This document shows positions 40,214 through 49,911 of a stretch of DNA of 64,000 nucleotides, piece by piece. The notes under the pieces were generated by a model. It was not told the DNA's origin, ran no database searches, and was given only the letters and a program-made list of their open reading frames with translations. The position numbers and the translations under genes were made by a program. Source of the stretch: an unidentified bacterial endosymbiont (GTDB lineage Bacteria; Pseudomonadota; Gammaproteobacteria; Enterobacterales; Enterobacteriaceae); contig NZ_OU963893.1 in the NCBI RefSeq assembly GCF_918797525.1, forward strand, positions 4,698,944-4,762,943, in the 5' to 3' direction. Position 1 is the first letter of the stretch. Each line of letters starts with the position of its first letter.

Positions 40214-43168
40214 TATCCGCGTCGCGTTCAGCGCGATCGATAAACTTACCCGCCCGGTCAATGCCGCCCGCCAGAGTGCGGGCGGTTTGTCTGAATCCCT
40301 CAAAAAAAACGCAGTCCAGCATTAAAGATCTGGACAGTCAGTCCCGTACATTCAACCGTCTGCGCGACAGCGTGCAAAAAACCTCCCGCAAAATTGACGA
40401 CGCCAGCCAGACGCTTGAAGGGCTGAATCAGGCGCAGCGGGAAGGCTCACAGCTTACAGACAAGCAGAAAGCCCATATGGCAGCGCTGGCCGCAAAGCTG
40501 GAGCGCCTTAACTCTGCCCGCACGCAGGAAATGGTTAAGCTGCGCGCCGCCTCACAGGCGCTGCGCAGCCACGGTGTTTCGCTGGTCGGCAGCGATCGCA
40601 CCATTCAGAGCGCCATACGCCGAACCGAACAGTACAACCAGACGCTTGAGCGGGAACGGCGACAGCTTGCCGCTGTCACGCAGGCACGTGCGCGCTACGA
40701 CCAGATGCAGCAAACGGCGGGCAAACTTCGCGGCGGTGGCACGATGGCCGTTGCGGGGGCCACTGCTGCCGGTTACGTAGCGGGACGTTTCTTATCCCCT
40801 GCCGTTGGGTTTGATCGGGAAATGTCCCGCGTGCAGGCGCTGACCCGCATAGATAAAAGCTCCGTTGACTTTTCGGCACTGCGTGACCAGGCCAAAAAGC
40901 TGGGCGCTGAAACGCAGTTCACCACAACTGACGCCGCCAGCGGGCAGGCATTTCTTGCAATGGCCGGTTTCACTCCGCAGGCCATTCAGGCCGCACTGCC
41001 TGGCGTGCTCAATATGGCGCTGGCCGGTGGTATGGATTTAGGTGAAAGCGCCGATATCAGCTCAAATATCCTGTCTCAGTTCCGCCTCGACCCTAAAGAA
41101 ATGGATCGCGTCAGTGACGTATTAACTGGCGCATTTACCCGTACCAACACCGATCTGCAAAATATCGGTGAGGCGATGAAGTACGCCGGGACAGGCCTTT
41201 CCAGTCTTGGCGTAAGTGTTGAGCAGACAACAGCCATGATCGGCGTGATGGCAAACGTTGGTTTGCGCGGGAGTATCGCCGGTACAGGATTACAGGCCGC
41301 GTTTTCACGCCTTGCCGCCCCAACCGGCAGGGCCAAAACCGCGCTCAAAGAACTGGGCGTAGACGTTGCTGACGCCACGGGGAAAATGCGCCCTGCTGAA
41401 GAGGTTCTCACTGAACTCTATAAAAAGATCAGCAAGTACGGTGATACAGACAAACTCTCTTTCTTTAAAGATATTGCCGGTGAAGAGGCGTCAAAATCAT
41501 TGCAGGCACTGGTTATGTCGGCCGGGAGCGGGGAACTCCAGAAGCTACTGGAAGCACTGAAAAACGCCAAAGGTGAGGCACAGAAGGCCGCAAAAATAAT
41601 GGCGGATAACCTTGATGGCGATCTCAAGAATCTGGACAGCGCCCTGGGAAGGTTTCCGCATTCAGATTAACGATCTTGTCGATAATCAGCTTCGCGCCCT
41701 GACTCAGGGACTGAGTGATGTTGTGGGAAATATGACGCAGTGGGCTAAGGAGAATCCGAAGCTTGCCCGATCCCTGCTGGTTGTCGGCGGTAGCGTTCTG
41801 GCGATGACCGCCGCCATTGGCGGCACATCACTGGCGATCGGACTACTGATGGGGCCGCTGGCTAAACTCCAGCTAGGTTTTACCCTGCTGACAGGGGGGT
41901 AGAGGCATAGCCGGAACGGTTGCCGCTCTACGAACACTCGGCACGGCTTCCGGCCCGGCAATGGCAAGCGTGCGCGGATGGGGGCCAGTTCTCGGCTCGT
42001 TAGCAGGGAAAATGCGGGGAGTTTCAACCATCATCCCCGCTATGCGTGGCACACTTATGGGAGTATTTCTTGCACCTGGTGCCGCGCTGGGAATGCTGGC
42101 TAAAAACATCGGAATGCTTGCTCTTCGCCTCACGGGTTTTACGACCATATGGAGCATTATCACAACTGCTGTCTCTGTGCTTGGTACTGCGCTGTCACTG
42201 CTGTTGAGTCCGATTGGCCTGATAGTAGCCGCGTTTGTTGCTGCCGGGGTTCTTATCTGGCGCTATTGGGATCCTCTTAAAGCATTTTTTGCGGGTGTAT
42301 TTACCGGCATCATGGAAAGACTGGCCCCGTTACGTGAGACCTTCGCGCAATTCAGCCCTATCTTTGATGCGATAAGCAGCGCTGTTAGCCAGGTCTTTAA
42401 CTGGTTCAAATCTCTACTTTCCCCGATGGAGTCCAGCAAAGAAACGCTGGATAAATGCGCCAGTGCTGGTGAGGTGTTCGGCAATGTCCTGGGCGGTGCG
42501 CTCCAGCTTGTCCTGGCTCCCGCAAAAATGCTGCTGGATACATTAGCTTGGATCCTTGAAAAGCTCGGCGTTCTGCCAGATGAGGCCGAAAAAGCCAGGA
42601 AGAAGATCGAAGATGCACAGCGCATGGCTGTTCTTCAGGACAAAGTTGCCCTTCTTCAGGGAGATATCGCGAAGGTTGCACCGAAAAAAGTTGAGGTGAA
42701 TAACGTTCCGCCTGGCGCACCGCAACCCACATCACCGCTGACCGGCGATAACGGCACTATGCGCCGGTTGCAGAATATCGACAGCAACACCAAAGCGACA
42801 GCCGACAACACGAAGAAGATCGGCCCGGCGATATTGTATTTAAAAACCTGCCGCGTGCGCTGGCCGTTCGTGGGGAATGGAAGGAATCACAGCTGGCCAG
42901 CACGGTCAGGAACAACGGGTTAAGCGCACGCCCCGCAGTGGCGGCAGCATCGCTTCCCGTTAAACAGGCTGAACTGCTGCCAGTCAGCCGCAGCGCCAGC
43001 AATATACCGGTTGCCACTGGCGGCTTTACGGGAGAAATCCACGTACACCTACACGGCGTTGACCGACAGGACGCGCGCGAAATTGGCCGCATTGCTGCCG
43101 ACGCGGTGAATGCCGAAATGGCCCGCCTTGCGCGGCTCAATCGCGGCAGCTTCAAAGACAGAGATTAA
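40200..43168 (+). pseudogene. T: tail tape-measure protein gpT (four frameshifts)
   Basis: Sets tail length. GTG 40200 begins VKSLNIRVAFSAIDKLTRPV. The frame breaks at A8 (40312-40319, one A too many), CCC (41642-41644, one too many), G6 (41894-41899, one too many) and CCCGG (42824-42828, one G short). Joining the frames gives about 988 aa. It has an N-terminal coiled coil, the tape-measure core (LSFFKDIAGEEASKSLQALV), hydrophobic helices near 42060-42270, and a C-terminus ending NRGSFKDRD. The gene is plainly broken as sequenced; the clean reading after each fix argues for recent damage or sequence error. Confidence 0.85.
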
Positions 43169-43181
43169 GGGAAGCAGCATT

Positions 43182-43668
43182 ATGATGATGATATACGGAA
43201 TGTTCGTTTTTGAACTGAAGACGCTGCCTTACCAGCAGCTACGGCACTCACTGAACTGGCGGCATGTGAAGAATGACCGTATCAACCGATCGGCAAAATG
43301 GCAGTACATCGGCGCGGGGGAGACACAGATCAACCTGGACGGAGTGCTTTACCCTGAAATTACAGGCGGTGACGTGTCTCTTACCGTTCTGGCAACGCAG
43401 GCATACACCGGCGTCCGTGGCCTTTAATCAGCGGCGCAGGGCAGATTTACGGCATGTATGTACTGACCGGACTACAGGCCACGCACACAGAGTTTGACCG
43501 CTACGGGAAGGCGAAAAAGATAGAGTTTTCGATCAGCTTCCAGCGCTGCGATGAAGACCTGCGCGAACGCCTGCAAGGTCGTCTGTTGGCGATTTACTCT
43601 CAGGGCTGAAGGATAAAGCCACGTCCGCCTACAACTCTGCCAGTAGTACGCTGTCTGGCCTGTTCTGA
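43182..43668 (+). pseudogene. U: tail protein gpU (frameshifted)
   Basis: P2 gpU is a tail completion/baseplate protein. It starts MMMIYGMFVFELKTLPYQQL with AGGGAAG upstream. At about 43411 one base is missing (ACCGGCGTCC, expected GGCCGTCC): the frame stops at 43420 but continues as PWPLISGAGQIYGMYVLTGL in the next frame. A second loss near 43578 separates this from GDLLSGLKDKATSAYNSASS to a stop at 43668. The restored product is about 162 aa (P2: 159). Confidence 0.8.
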
Positions 43669-43691
43669 CGGAATCCACATAAAACTAAAGC

Positions 43692-43713
43692 GGGCATTTG
43701 CCCGCTTCATCTT
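43692..43713. terminator. terminator between convergent late operons
   Basis: Stem GCGGGC-ATTT-GCCCGC with T-rich sequence on its minus-strand exit. It lies between U (rightward) and the fibre genes (leftward). Confidence 0.7.
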
Positions 43714-43738
43714 CCGGAACACATCGCCATAATTGACA

Positions 43739-43812
43739 GTGCTGCAGCACCGTTAAAAATGACTGTACTCGATACATATGACCAGCACGGTTAAAACGAC
43801 CATGCGTGCCGG
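43739..43812. repeat. copy of a dispersed ~75-bp intergenic repeat
   Basis: Starts with the palindrome GTGCTGCAGCAC, then CGTTAAAAATGAC, CTCGAT and a second AGCACGGTTAAAACGACC, and ends near GTGCCGGAATGC. It aligns along its length with 58640-58714. The two AGCACNGTTAAAA units are 39 bp apart. Confidence 0.6.
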
Positions 43813-43821
43813 AATGCAAAC

Positions 43822-44216
43822 TTATTCCGGCTTATCCGGCCAGGTGATATCCGGTGCTTTCGACGTATCAATCTCCTGAACAACCTGTACGTACTGCATC
43901 CATTCAGTAAGTTTCGCCTTATCCTCTGGAGTAATAATTCCCAGCATTAGCTGGGTCTGCCACATCTGCGTTACATTGTTGGCCTCTGCGATTCGGGACG
44001 CTTTTTCTGCATCAGCTTCTGCAATCAATTCTTCCTGAGTTGGTGCAGGAATATCAATTAACTGCGGCAATCCCTGATCATCGCTGGCCATACCTTCCCC
44101 GCTGGCGTCTGCTGCGTCTTAAACGGATGATTATCATCTTCAATAGCAACGCATCCGTTTAAATCATGGATACCCGGCAACGCCTCATTGTTATCGACTG
44201 GATTCCAGTACCACAT
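43822..44216 (-). pseudogene. G: tail fibre assembly protein gpG (frameshifted)
   Basis: Chaperone that folds or attaches the tail fibre. ATG 44216 begins MWYWNPVDNNEALPGIHDLN. At about 44083 one base is missing, so the frame leaves ...PAGKVWPAM and the rest (DDQGLPQLIDIPAPTQEELI to DITWPDKPE) is in the next frame. Restored it is about 131 aa, with the C-terminal half (AEADAEKASRIAEANNVTQM) typical of this assembly family. It follows H directly. Confidence 0.82.
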
Positions 44217-44217
44217 A

Positions 44218-45201
44218 TTAATATCCCTCCGCGACGTAATACCCTGCAAAAGATGAGCCATAACTTGTTATTGGTGACGAACTGAGTGTTACCTCCATTG
44301 TCGCCATATTGAATCCGGTAAAGCCAATTTGCGCCGGGTTTGCAAATTCAAAGTTATTAGAGGTATTCCCGTTCTCCGTGACATACAGTCCATCCAGCCG
44401 TGACGTAAAACTTATCGGAAAATTAACCCTCACTCCCTGCGCAGGTACTGGAATAGCCAGCGGGCTGCTGGTTATCCAAGAATTTCCGACGCGTTTATAA
44501 CCATCGCTGTAAGTTTCATACCACCCGTTCGCATTCGTGCCCTTGCTAACCAGATAGCGCGGCGTTGCGGCCAGACCGTCAATCCCTAAATTTTTCAGCG
44601 CAGCCGTCTTAGCCGCTGTGCCTGCGCTGGCGATTTCTTCAAAATTCTTAGAGACCTGCAAATACTGAGTATGCGGATTATCAGCAGCAACGTGTTCCGC
44701 GAGAGCCTGATCGACATACGCCTTCACTTCAATAACAGCATCATCAACATATTTACGGGTTGCCAGCACAACGGACGGATCGATTTTCAGCGTCACAGCT
44801 TCAGTGCTGCTGACAATCAGGATCACGCGAATAACCTGCACGCGCCCGCTACCTTCCTGCAACTGCGGTTTATAGGTCTCTGCGCAGTTGGCAACCGCAA
44901 TCATATCGCCATCTTTATCAAACAGGCCGATTTCACGGATCCACCACCCGCCCACGCCTTCCGGTATGACCTGTTCAGCAATAATCTGGTTGGTGTTTAC
45001 CGGGTCAATAGTCAGCATGTTCAGTTGCGCGCGGCGCAGCTCATGCGTCAGCGCCGTTTGTGCCGGGTTCGGCGTCGGCAGCACGCCGTTGCCATCGCCC
45101 ACAGCCATCTGGGTGATCTCAACCTGCGCACCCAATGCCGTGGCGTTTGCCAGTTTTGCCGCCCCGATATTGGTTAACAGGGCAAAATATTTAGTCGCCA
45201 C
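44218..45201 (-). CDS. H: short tail fibre protein gpH
   Basis: Receptor-binding fibre. GTG 45201 overlaps the end of I and gives 327 aa beginning (M)ATKYFALLTNIGAAKLANAT, the conserved tail-fibre N-terminal domain (to about residue 150) that attaches to the baseplate. The region VDQALAEHVAADNPHTQYLQ is the usual neck. The tip (SSPITSYGSSFAGYYVAEGY) is short: P2 H has 669 aa, so this is a compact fibre. Tip sequence decides host range. It is followed by its chaperone G. Confidence 0.88.
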   Translation of the reverse strand: MATKYFALLTNIGAAKLANATALGAQVEITQMAVGDGNGVLPTPNPAQTALTHELRRAQLNMLTIDPVNTNQIIAEQVIPEGVGGWWIREIGLFDKDGDMIAVANCAETYKPQLQEGSGRVQVIRVILIVSSTEAVTLKIDPSVVLATRKYVDDAVIEVKAYVDQALAEHVAADNPHTQYLQVSKNFEEIASAGTAAKTAALKNLGIDGLAATPRYLVSKGTNANGWYETYSDGYKRVGNSWITSSPLAIPVPAQGVRVNFPISFTSRLDGLYVTENGNTSNNFEFANPAQIGFTGFNMATMEVTLSSSPITSYGSSFAGYYVAEGY

Positions 45202-45804
45202 TTGCGATCTCCACGGTATCAATTAAATGGACTGCCGCGCCGGTGTAATCGCCACCGCCCACGGATATGGTTTCAGGAAAATAAGGGTAAACGGTCAGCG
45301 TATCGCCGATATAACATCCCGCCCCGGCTTCGATATAGCCCTGCGACTGAAGCGAAAGAGACAGGCCAGTAAGGTGGCGGCTTCTCGGCTTGGCATCATC
45401 AATAAGGCGCTCAAGCTCAAGATAAGTTTCCTCCGTAATCCCTGTTCCTGAATGCCGATTTCAAGCCTGAAGGTTCCCGGCTCTTCGCCGCCCTGCCACC
45501 ACTCGATCACGCGCAGCAGAAAGCCGAAAGGTTCAACGACGCGGCGCAAAGCGGAAATGGTGCCCTTCTGACGGTGAACCAGCCAGGAGGCTTTAATCAC
45601 CTGTCGCTTGGTCTGTTCTGACCAGTTTTTATCCCAGCGGTCAACAGACAACGCCCAGGCGAGATAAGGCAGAAGATCAGCCGGGCATTCGTCCGGGTTC
45701 CACAGCTTGCGCAGGTCAACAGGAATATCGGTAAGCCTTTCAGTCACCTTCTCCGTACTGCGCATAAAACCGCTGGCCGAAGGCGGCAGCATGTTGTTAT
45801 TCAT
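45191..45804 (-). pseudogene. I: baseplate protein gpI (frameshifted)
   Basis: P2 gpI belongs to the baseplate wedge and anchors the fibre. ATG 45804 begins MNNNMLPPSASGFMRSTEKV; the core WNPDECPADLLPYLAWALSV, then DRWDKNWSEQTKRQVIKASW, is typical. At CCC 45440-45442 (one base short) the frame leaves EIGIQEQG. The true tail is read in another frame: TEETYLELERLIDDAKPRSR, then GYIEAGAGCYIGDTLTVYPY, ending VEIASGD at 45191. Restored length is about 204 aa. Confidence 0.82.
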
Positions 45805-46692
45805 CGGTGCCCCGGTCTCAATTGTGAAGGATTCACACCGCGCCGCCTGCGTATCAGCGATCACAATATCGCTGGCAGGCTCCAGCAACTCCACCCTCTG
45901 TACACCCTGAACATGCAGCGCCGCCATAATGGCTGAGCGGGCAACGTCACGGCCAATCTTACCCTGCTGATTCAGCCAGGACTGAAGTGCGTCCTGCGCG
46001 GCGGTATGGATAGGTTCAGACTCAGGGCCGGGGTAGAAATACAGCAGCGCATTGATCTGATAATTCACGATCTCTGCGGCCTGAACGGTCAGACGATCGG
46101 CAACGGGGCGCTTATCGTCAGCAGACAGCGCCTTATCCACCGTCGCCAGCAGTTCTGCGCTGGCAGTGCCGTCGCCTTCGGTGGACAGCACAGAGACCAC
46201 CACCACGGCAGGCGACGGGCTGATCGCTTTGGCGTCCGCCACTTTGCCGCTGGCACTTTTGGCAAAATATTCATATGCGCCGGTTGGCCCCGCCACGCTT
46301 AGCCCTTCAAACGCAGCCTGCGCCCGCAAACGCAGTGCGGTATCACTTTCCGTTACCGCGTCAGTGGTTGCCGTCTCCGGGGTGATGATCAAACGCTCGG
46401 TGTTCAGGTTGCCCGCGAGGTTATCAAGATCGGACGATACGGCATGGCTCAACATACATGCAGCCGCACCGTCATTAATCCGCTGCCTGAGCATCATTTC
46501 ACGGTAGGCAACCACCTGGGCGATCACGTTCAGCGGTTCGGATTCCAGCTCCAGCGCGGCGGCAACAGACGCCTGCTGTTCCTGGGGAATGCCGCCAGCA
46601 AGACGGCTTTGACCTCGCTGAGAATGACTTCAAAGTCCAGCACTTCGATAATTTGCGGCTGCGGTAGCTGCGATAAATCAACTGTTGCCATT
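45797..46692 (-). pseudogene. J: baseplate protein gpJ (frameshifted, runs into I)
   Basis: Baseplate wedge/arm protein (P2: 302 aa). ATG 46692 begins MATVDLSQLPQPQIIEVLDF. At GGGG 46584-46587 one base is missing, shifting from LLAAFP into a stop. The next frame continues through LRAQAAFEGLSVAGPTGAYE and INALLYFYPGPESEPIHTAA. A second one-base loss at CCCC 45810-45813 removes its proper end (expected ...ETGGTDE) and fuses it in frame to I. Restored length is about 298 aa. Confidence 0.83.
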
Positions 46693-47046
46693 GCTGCCAC
46701 TCCTTAGCGTCAGCGCACTGCCTGCCGTCTGCATGGTTTCGGTGATAATGCCGACCAGTTCAGCGGTAACAGCGCCATCCTTTGAATAACTGATATTGAT
46801 GCCGTTCAGGGCAATACGCGGCTCCCACATCGTCAGGGCGATCACCGCCGCACTCATACATTGCAGGCGCGTCACTTCGTTCTGTGGTTCATCCAGCAGA
46901 TCAGGGATCATGCTGCCGTAGTCCCTCCGCATAACCCGGCTTGCCAGCGGCGTGGTCAGTATGTCGCGTACTGAATTCCACAGCTGATCGGTGTCTGTTA
47001 GCTGGCCCGTGCCGTCCGGGTTCATCCCGGTATAGCGAACTGTCAT
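46678..47046 (-). CDS. W: baseplate protein gpW
   Basis: gp25-like baseplate wedge protein. 122 aa (P2: 115). MTVRYTGMNPDGTGQLTDTD and the core RDILTTPLASRVMRRDYGSM with IPDLLDEPQNEVTRLQCMSA are family hallmarks. It overlaps V by four bases (ATGA type) and J by about 15, so translation is coupled. Intact. Confidence 0.93.
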   Translation of the reverse strand: MTVRYTGMNPDGTGQLTDTDQLWNSVRDILTTPLASRVMRRDYGSMIPDLLDEPQNEVTRLQCMSAAVIALTMWEPRIALNGINISYSKDGAVTAELVGIITETMQTAGSALTLRSGSNGNS

Positions 47047-47624
47047 TTCGGCCCCCCGGTGTTGCTGCTGCCACCCTGCACACCACCATGCACGTGCGAA
47101 TGAACCGTCACCCCGTTAGACGAAAGCGATCCGCCAGAATGGGTAACATTGCCCTTCATCGTGCCGCCCTCCGACAGTTCGAACGTCCGCGCTTTCAGAT
47201 GGTCGGTGCATTCTACGATCGGCGTTTCAAGCGTGACGCTGGCAGAGGCTTTGATATGTGCGGTCTTCATGCCCTGCGCTTCCAGCGCGCTGGCCTCTGC
47301 GTCATAGCGGAAAGAGGCACCGTCCGGCGCTGTCAGCACAATCTCTTTCAGGCTGCTGCCCGGCGCAGGGTGGTCACTGCTGTAGAGACTGCCGATAATG
47401 ACCGCCGTTTCAGGGTTGCCACCGATACAGCCCAGCCAGACCTGCTCACCCACGGAAGGCGGCACCCAGATACTGAATGCCCCGGCGCGTGTGGTGTTCC
47501 AGCGCAGCCAGTCGGTCTGAAGCTCGCCGCTTTGCACGCGCACGCGCCAGCTCTCTTCATCAACGGCAATAACGACACCGACGCGGAGGATATTTTCCAG
47601 CAGGCGGATCAGTTCAGCGCTCAT
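47043..47624 (-). CDS. V: baseplate spike protein gpV
   Basis: Trimeric membrane-piercing spike at the tip of the tail. 193 aa (P2: 211). The N-terminal OB-like domain (RVGVVIAVDEESWRVRVQSG, WVPPSVGEQVWLGCIGGNPE) is followed by a repetitive beta-helix rich in Thr and Ser. The tip HSHVHGGVQGG matches the His-rich motif that binds iron in P2 V. It overlaps S and W by 4 bp each, so the separate PV promoter known in P2 would have to lie inside S. Confidence 0.94.
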   Translation of the reverse strand: MSAELIRLLENILRVGVVIAVDEESWRVRVQSGELQTDWLRWNTTRAGAFSIWVPPSVGEQVWLGCIGGNPETAVIIGSLYSSDHPAPGSSLKEIVLTAPDGASFRYDAEASALEAQGMKTAHIKASASVTLETPIVECTDHLKARTFELSEGGTMKGNVTHSGGSLSSNGVTVHSHVHGGVQGGSSNTGGPK

Positions 47625-48259
47625 CGTGCGGCACTCCCCAGGCTGTTAACCACCTGTTCTGTAATCATCTGTTCATCGCCAGCGGTAAAGCCCAGCAGCT
47701 CACGCACAGGATATTTAGCAAAGGCACCCGGCCCGACCTGATCGCGCTGGCCGTACTGGTGCACACGCGCAATGCGTGCGGCCACGCCGTCATAGCCCAC
47801 GGTTGTACCGCCTGCATCAGCGCGCATTTTGAGAAAGCGATAACTGCGCAACCGCTGAAACATCGGCACCTTCTTCGCAGTGCTGCGGCGCACTGAGCGC
47901 GTATTGATCTCGATGTAACGCTCAATATCGCTGCGGTAAAACGTGCGAATATCGTTGCGCTCTTCGTCAAAGCCGGTAATGGTTCGCCCGTATTTTCCCC
48001 GGCCACCGTGCCAGTTTTTGAGGCGGCGGATCTCCCCCTGCCAGACAAACACAATGCCCTGTTGAGAACGCAGCACCCGGCGACGGCGGGCAGGATATGG
48101 CGAACCTTCCGGGTTTTGCTGGGCTTTAATGCGCTGTTGCTGGCTCTTTCGCAGTGCCTGACCAACAGCGCGGGCGGTGCGAACACGTCCGGCCTGCGAG
48201 GTGCCCGCCAGTATGTCGCTGAATACCTGATCCAGCTCACGGAAGAGATCGTTACTCAT
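47621..48259 (-). CDS. S: tail completion protein gpS
   Basis: Needed for head-tail joining. 212 aa with MSNDLFRELDQVFSDILAGT at the start and the virion-morphogenesis family pattern KSQQQRIKAQQNPEGSPYPA, RVHQYGQRDQVGPGAFAKYP. P2 gpS has about 150 aa, so this is of the longer type. Overlaps R and V. Intact. Confidence 0.88.
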   Translation of the reverse strand: MSNDLFRELDQVFSDILAGTSQAGRVRTARAVGQALRKSQQQRIKAQQNPEGSPYPARRRRVLRSQQGIVFVWQGEIRRLKNWHGGRGKYGRTITGFDEERNDIRTFYRSDIERYIEINTRSVRRSTAKKVPMFQRLRSYRFLKMRADAGGTTVGYDGVAARIARVHQYGQRDQVGPGAFAKYPVRELLGFTAGDEQMITEQVVNSLGSAAR

Positions 48260-48721
48260 GCGCGTCTGCCTCCCACGTCACATCCTTAAAGATGACGCTC
48301 CAGTCGCCGTCCGCTGACGGGATACGCGGTTTCGGTTCCGGCAAATGCTCCGCGCGAGGAATACCGTTTGCATCCAGAGTGACCTTCACGCGCTCGCGCA
48401 GCGGCATTTCAAAAAGAATGTCGGCGGTGTCGTCGTCGTTGATAAGGGTCGTAAATTTAATGTTCCGGTTCTTCTCCGGGTTCAGCAGCAGATCGGGCTG
48501 GTTGTGCCAGAGCCATGCCATTAACGGCAACGTGAAATCATCAATATCACCGGCAAAATTCATCACAAACAGCACCAGGTATAGCGGTACATAAACGACG
48601 GCGTTTCGCCGGTAGTCTCGATATTCCCTTCTTCCACAAAAACGGTGAAGGCTTCAGGATTGGCCCTGCACCATTTGTTAGCGCGGGTCAGGGTCTCGCG
48701 CAGTGAGTCAGCTTTCAGCAT
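48252..48721 (-). pseudogene. R: tail completion protein gpR (frameshifted)
   Basis: ATG 48721 begins MLKADSLRETLTRANKWCRA and runs to ETPSFMYRYT. There one base of a GG pair (48578-48579, minus CC where CCC is expected) is missing and the frame stops after six more codons. The next frame continues LVLFVMNFAGDIDDFTLPLM, AWLWHNQPDLLLNPEKNRNI, to VTWEADAHE. Restored length about 156 aa equals P2 gpR (155). Confidence 0.85.
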
Positions 48722-48733
48722 GGTGATACCTTC

Positions 48734-48826
48734 TTAACGCCCGAAACGTTCAATCGCGCCCGCAATGATCAGCAGATAAATAAGCGTCCAGTAAGGGTGA
48801 GCGCTCAGGTAGTCGAATAAGGTCAT
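48734..48826 (-). CDS. 30-aa membrane peptide between R and lysC
   Basis: ATG 48826 reads MTLFDYLSAHPYWTLIYLLI then IAGAIERFGR and stops at 48734. One hydrophobic helix (WTLIYLLIIAGAI) with charged ends suggests a small inner-membrane protein. It overlaps the end of the lysC-like gene and precedes R. Small membrane ORFs of this type are seen at this place in several P2-like phages; the function is unknown. Confidence 0.6.
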   Translation of the reverse strand: MTLFDYLSAHPYWTLIYLLIIAGAIERFGR

Positions 48827-49122
48827 GGTGTGGCCCTCGCATGGTCAGTCAGTCTTTTCAGGCGGCGCAGATCGAGATCGGCTATCGCCGCCTTATCGGC
48901 GTTGCAGGTATCCAGCGCATCGCGCAGGCGATCACTCCAGATAGCTATTGCGCCCCACGTTACCGGGGCGGTCAGTTCCGGCGCTGGCGTTGCTGCCATC
49001 AGGCTTTCCGGTACCGGCTCGTGCACGATTTTCATTTGCGGCTGCGGCGGTACGGTGTTGCAGGCTGTTACTGACAGAAGCAGGAACAACAGTACTGGCA
49101 CACGTATCGTCTTTGATGGCAT
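48823..49122 (-). CDS. lysC: outer-membrane spanin (LysC/Rz1-like)
   Basis: Lipoprotein half of the spanin pair that fuses inner and outer membranes at lysis. ATG 49122 begins MPSKTIRVPVLLFLLLSVTA then CNTVPPQPQ, a clear lipobox, followed by the Pro-rich stretch usual for Rz1. The gene starts inside lysB in another frame and extends past its end, the arrangement known for P2 lysB/lysC. Confidence 0.82.
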   Translation of the reverse strand: MPSKTIRVPVLLFLLLSVTACNTVPPQPQMKIVHEPVPESLMAATPAPELTAPVTWGAIAIWSDRLRDALDTCNADKAAIADLDLRRLKRLTDHARATP

Positions 49123-49369
49123 CGCGCATATATTCACGTCGCTGTTCTCCCAGGGCGTTTCTTTGCTGTTCGGTTGCCCGCAACTGTGCAAGGACTTCGC
49201 GGGCGTCAGCAGTCAGCGCCCGCAGCTCATCCAGTACCTCACCATTACTCTTCACCTCGCGGGAAAGTGCTTCATTGCGCACGGAGTCTTTACCGCGCTG
49301 ATGTGTCTGCCAGAGCAGGCCACCAGAGGCCAGCGCTAGTAGCGCACATAAAATGGCTGTAATCTTCAC
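48932..49369 (-). CDS. lysB: inner-membrane spanin (LysB/Rz-like)
   Basis: 145 aa with an N-terminal membrane anchor (MKITAILCALLALASGGLLW), then a long periplasmic coiled coil (EVKSNGEVLDELRALTADAR, EVLAQLRATEQQRNALGEQR). It pairs with the embedded lipoprotein to span the periplasm. Its start overlaps the endolysin stop by 4 bp. Confidence 0.85.
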   Translation of the reverse strand: MKITAILCALLALASGGLLWQTHQRGKDSVRNEALSREVKSNGEVLDELRALTADAREVLAQLRATEQQRNALGEQRREYMRDAIKDDTCASTVVPASVSNSLQHRTAAAANENRARAGTGKPDGSNASAGTDRPGNVGRNSYLE

Positions 49370-49911
49370 TTAACAGCCTCCACGTCACGCAGGCACCACG
49401 CCTTAAAATCCGTTCTCCGGTTAACCAGCCCCTGGCTGCGTTTACCGCCGCTGTTCACAAAGTCTGTCAGCCGGTTACACATCGCCTGCCATTCATGCGC
49501 CTGTGCCTTCTTCCAGATGGTCGTGCGCTGCTTTCGCTTCTGGCCGTCCGTGAACCACATCAGGCCAGTACACCCTACATTAAGACCGGCATCCGTCATG
49601 GCCTCAAAGGCAGACTGCGGCATATGCGCGCCTTCAAAATTCTGGTTAATGCAGTTTTCAGCGTGCCGCATATCGTTAATCCAGCGACCGGCGATCTCGC
49701 TGTCGCTGTACTCACGCTTTTCAACACGTCCCGTCGAACCAATTCCAACCGTCAGCACGCCAGCCGTGCAGTAGTAGGGCGTATTCCGGCAGTCTTCCCA
49801 GCCAGCAATCTTCTGCTGGCCTTCAGGCGTTGTGCGCAACGCGCCCGGACTCAGCGTGATACCCAGCGCAACAATGGCTGCAATGGAGCATTTTTTAATA
49901 AGCTGTTTCAT
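49366..49911 (-). CDS. K: endolysin gpK (SAR-type lysozyme)
   Basis: Muramidase of glycoside hydrolase family 24. ATG 49911 gives about 181 aa (MKQLIKKCSIAAIVALGITL); ATG 49923 is also possible. The first 30 residues are a weakly hydrophobic signal-anchor of SAR type, so export should be by Sec with later release. The catalytic triad is E-8-C-5-T (GWEDCRNTPYYCTAGVLT), the P21-like form with Cys in place of Asp. Further cysteines could control activation by disulfide exchange. P2 gpK itself is of a different (transglycosylase-like) type. Confidence 0.85.
   Translation of the reverse strand: MKQLIKKCSIAAIVALGITLSPGALRTTPEGQQKIAGWEDCRNTPYYCTAGVLTVGIGSTGRVEKREYSDSEIAGRWINDMRHAENCINQNFEGAHMPQSAFEAMTDAGLNVGCTGLMWFTDGQKRKQRTTIWKKAQAHEWQAMCNRLTDFVNSGGKRSQGLVNRRTDFKAWCLRDVEAVK

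Noticed and set aside
40261..41670. ATG 40261 as the start of T
   Set aside because: The first residues from that ATG are not tape-measure-like. GTG 40200 gives the expected N-terminus and joins after one extra A in the A8 run.
45295..46527. Single 410-aa baseplate protein
   Set aside because: It is J fused to I by a one-base loss at 45810-45813. Overlapping J and I ends are restored when that base is added.
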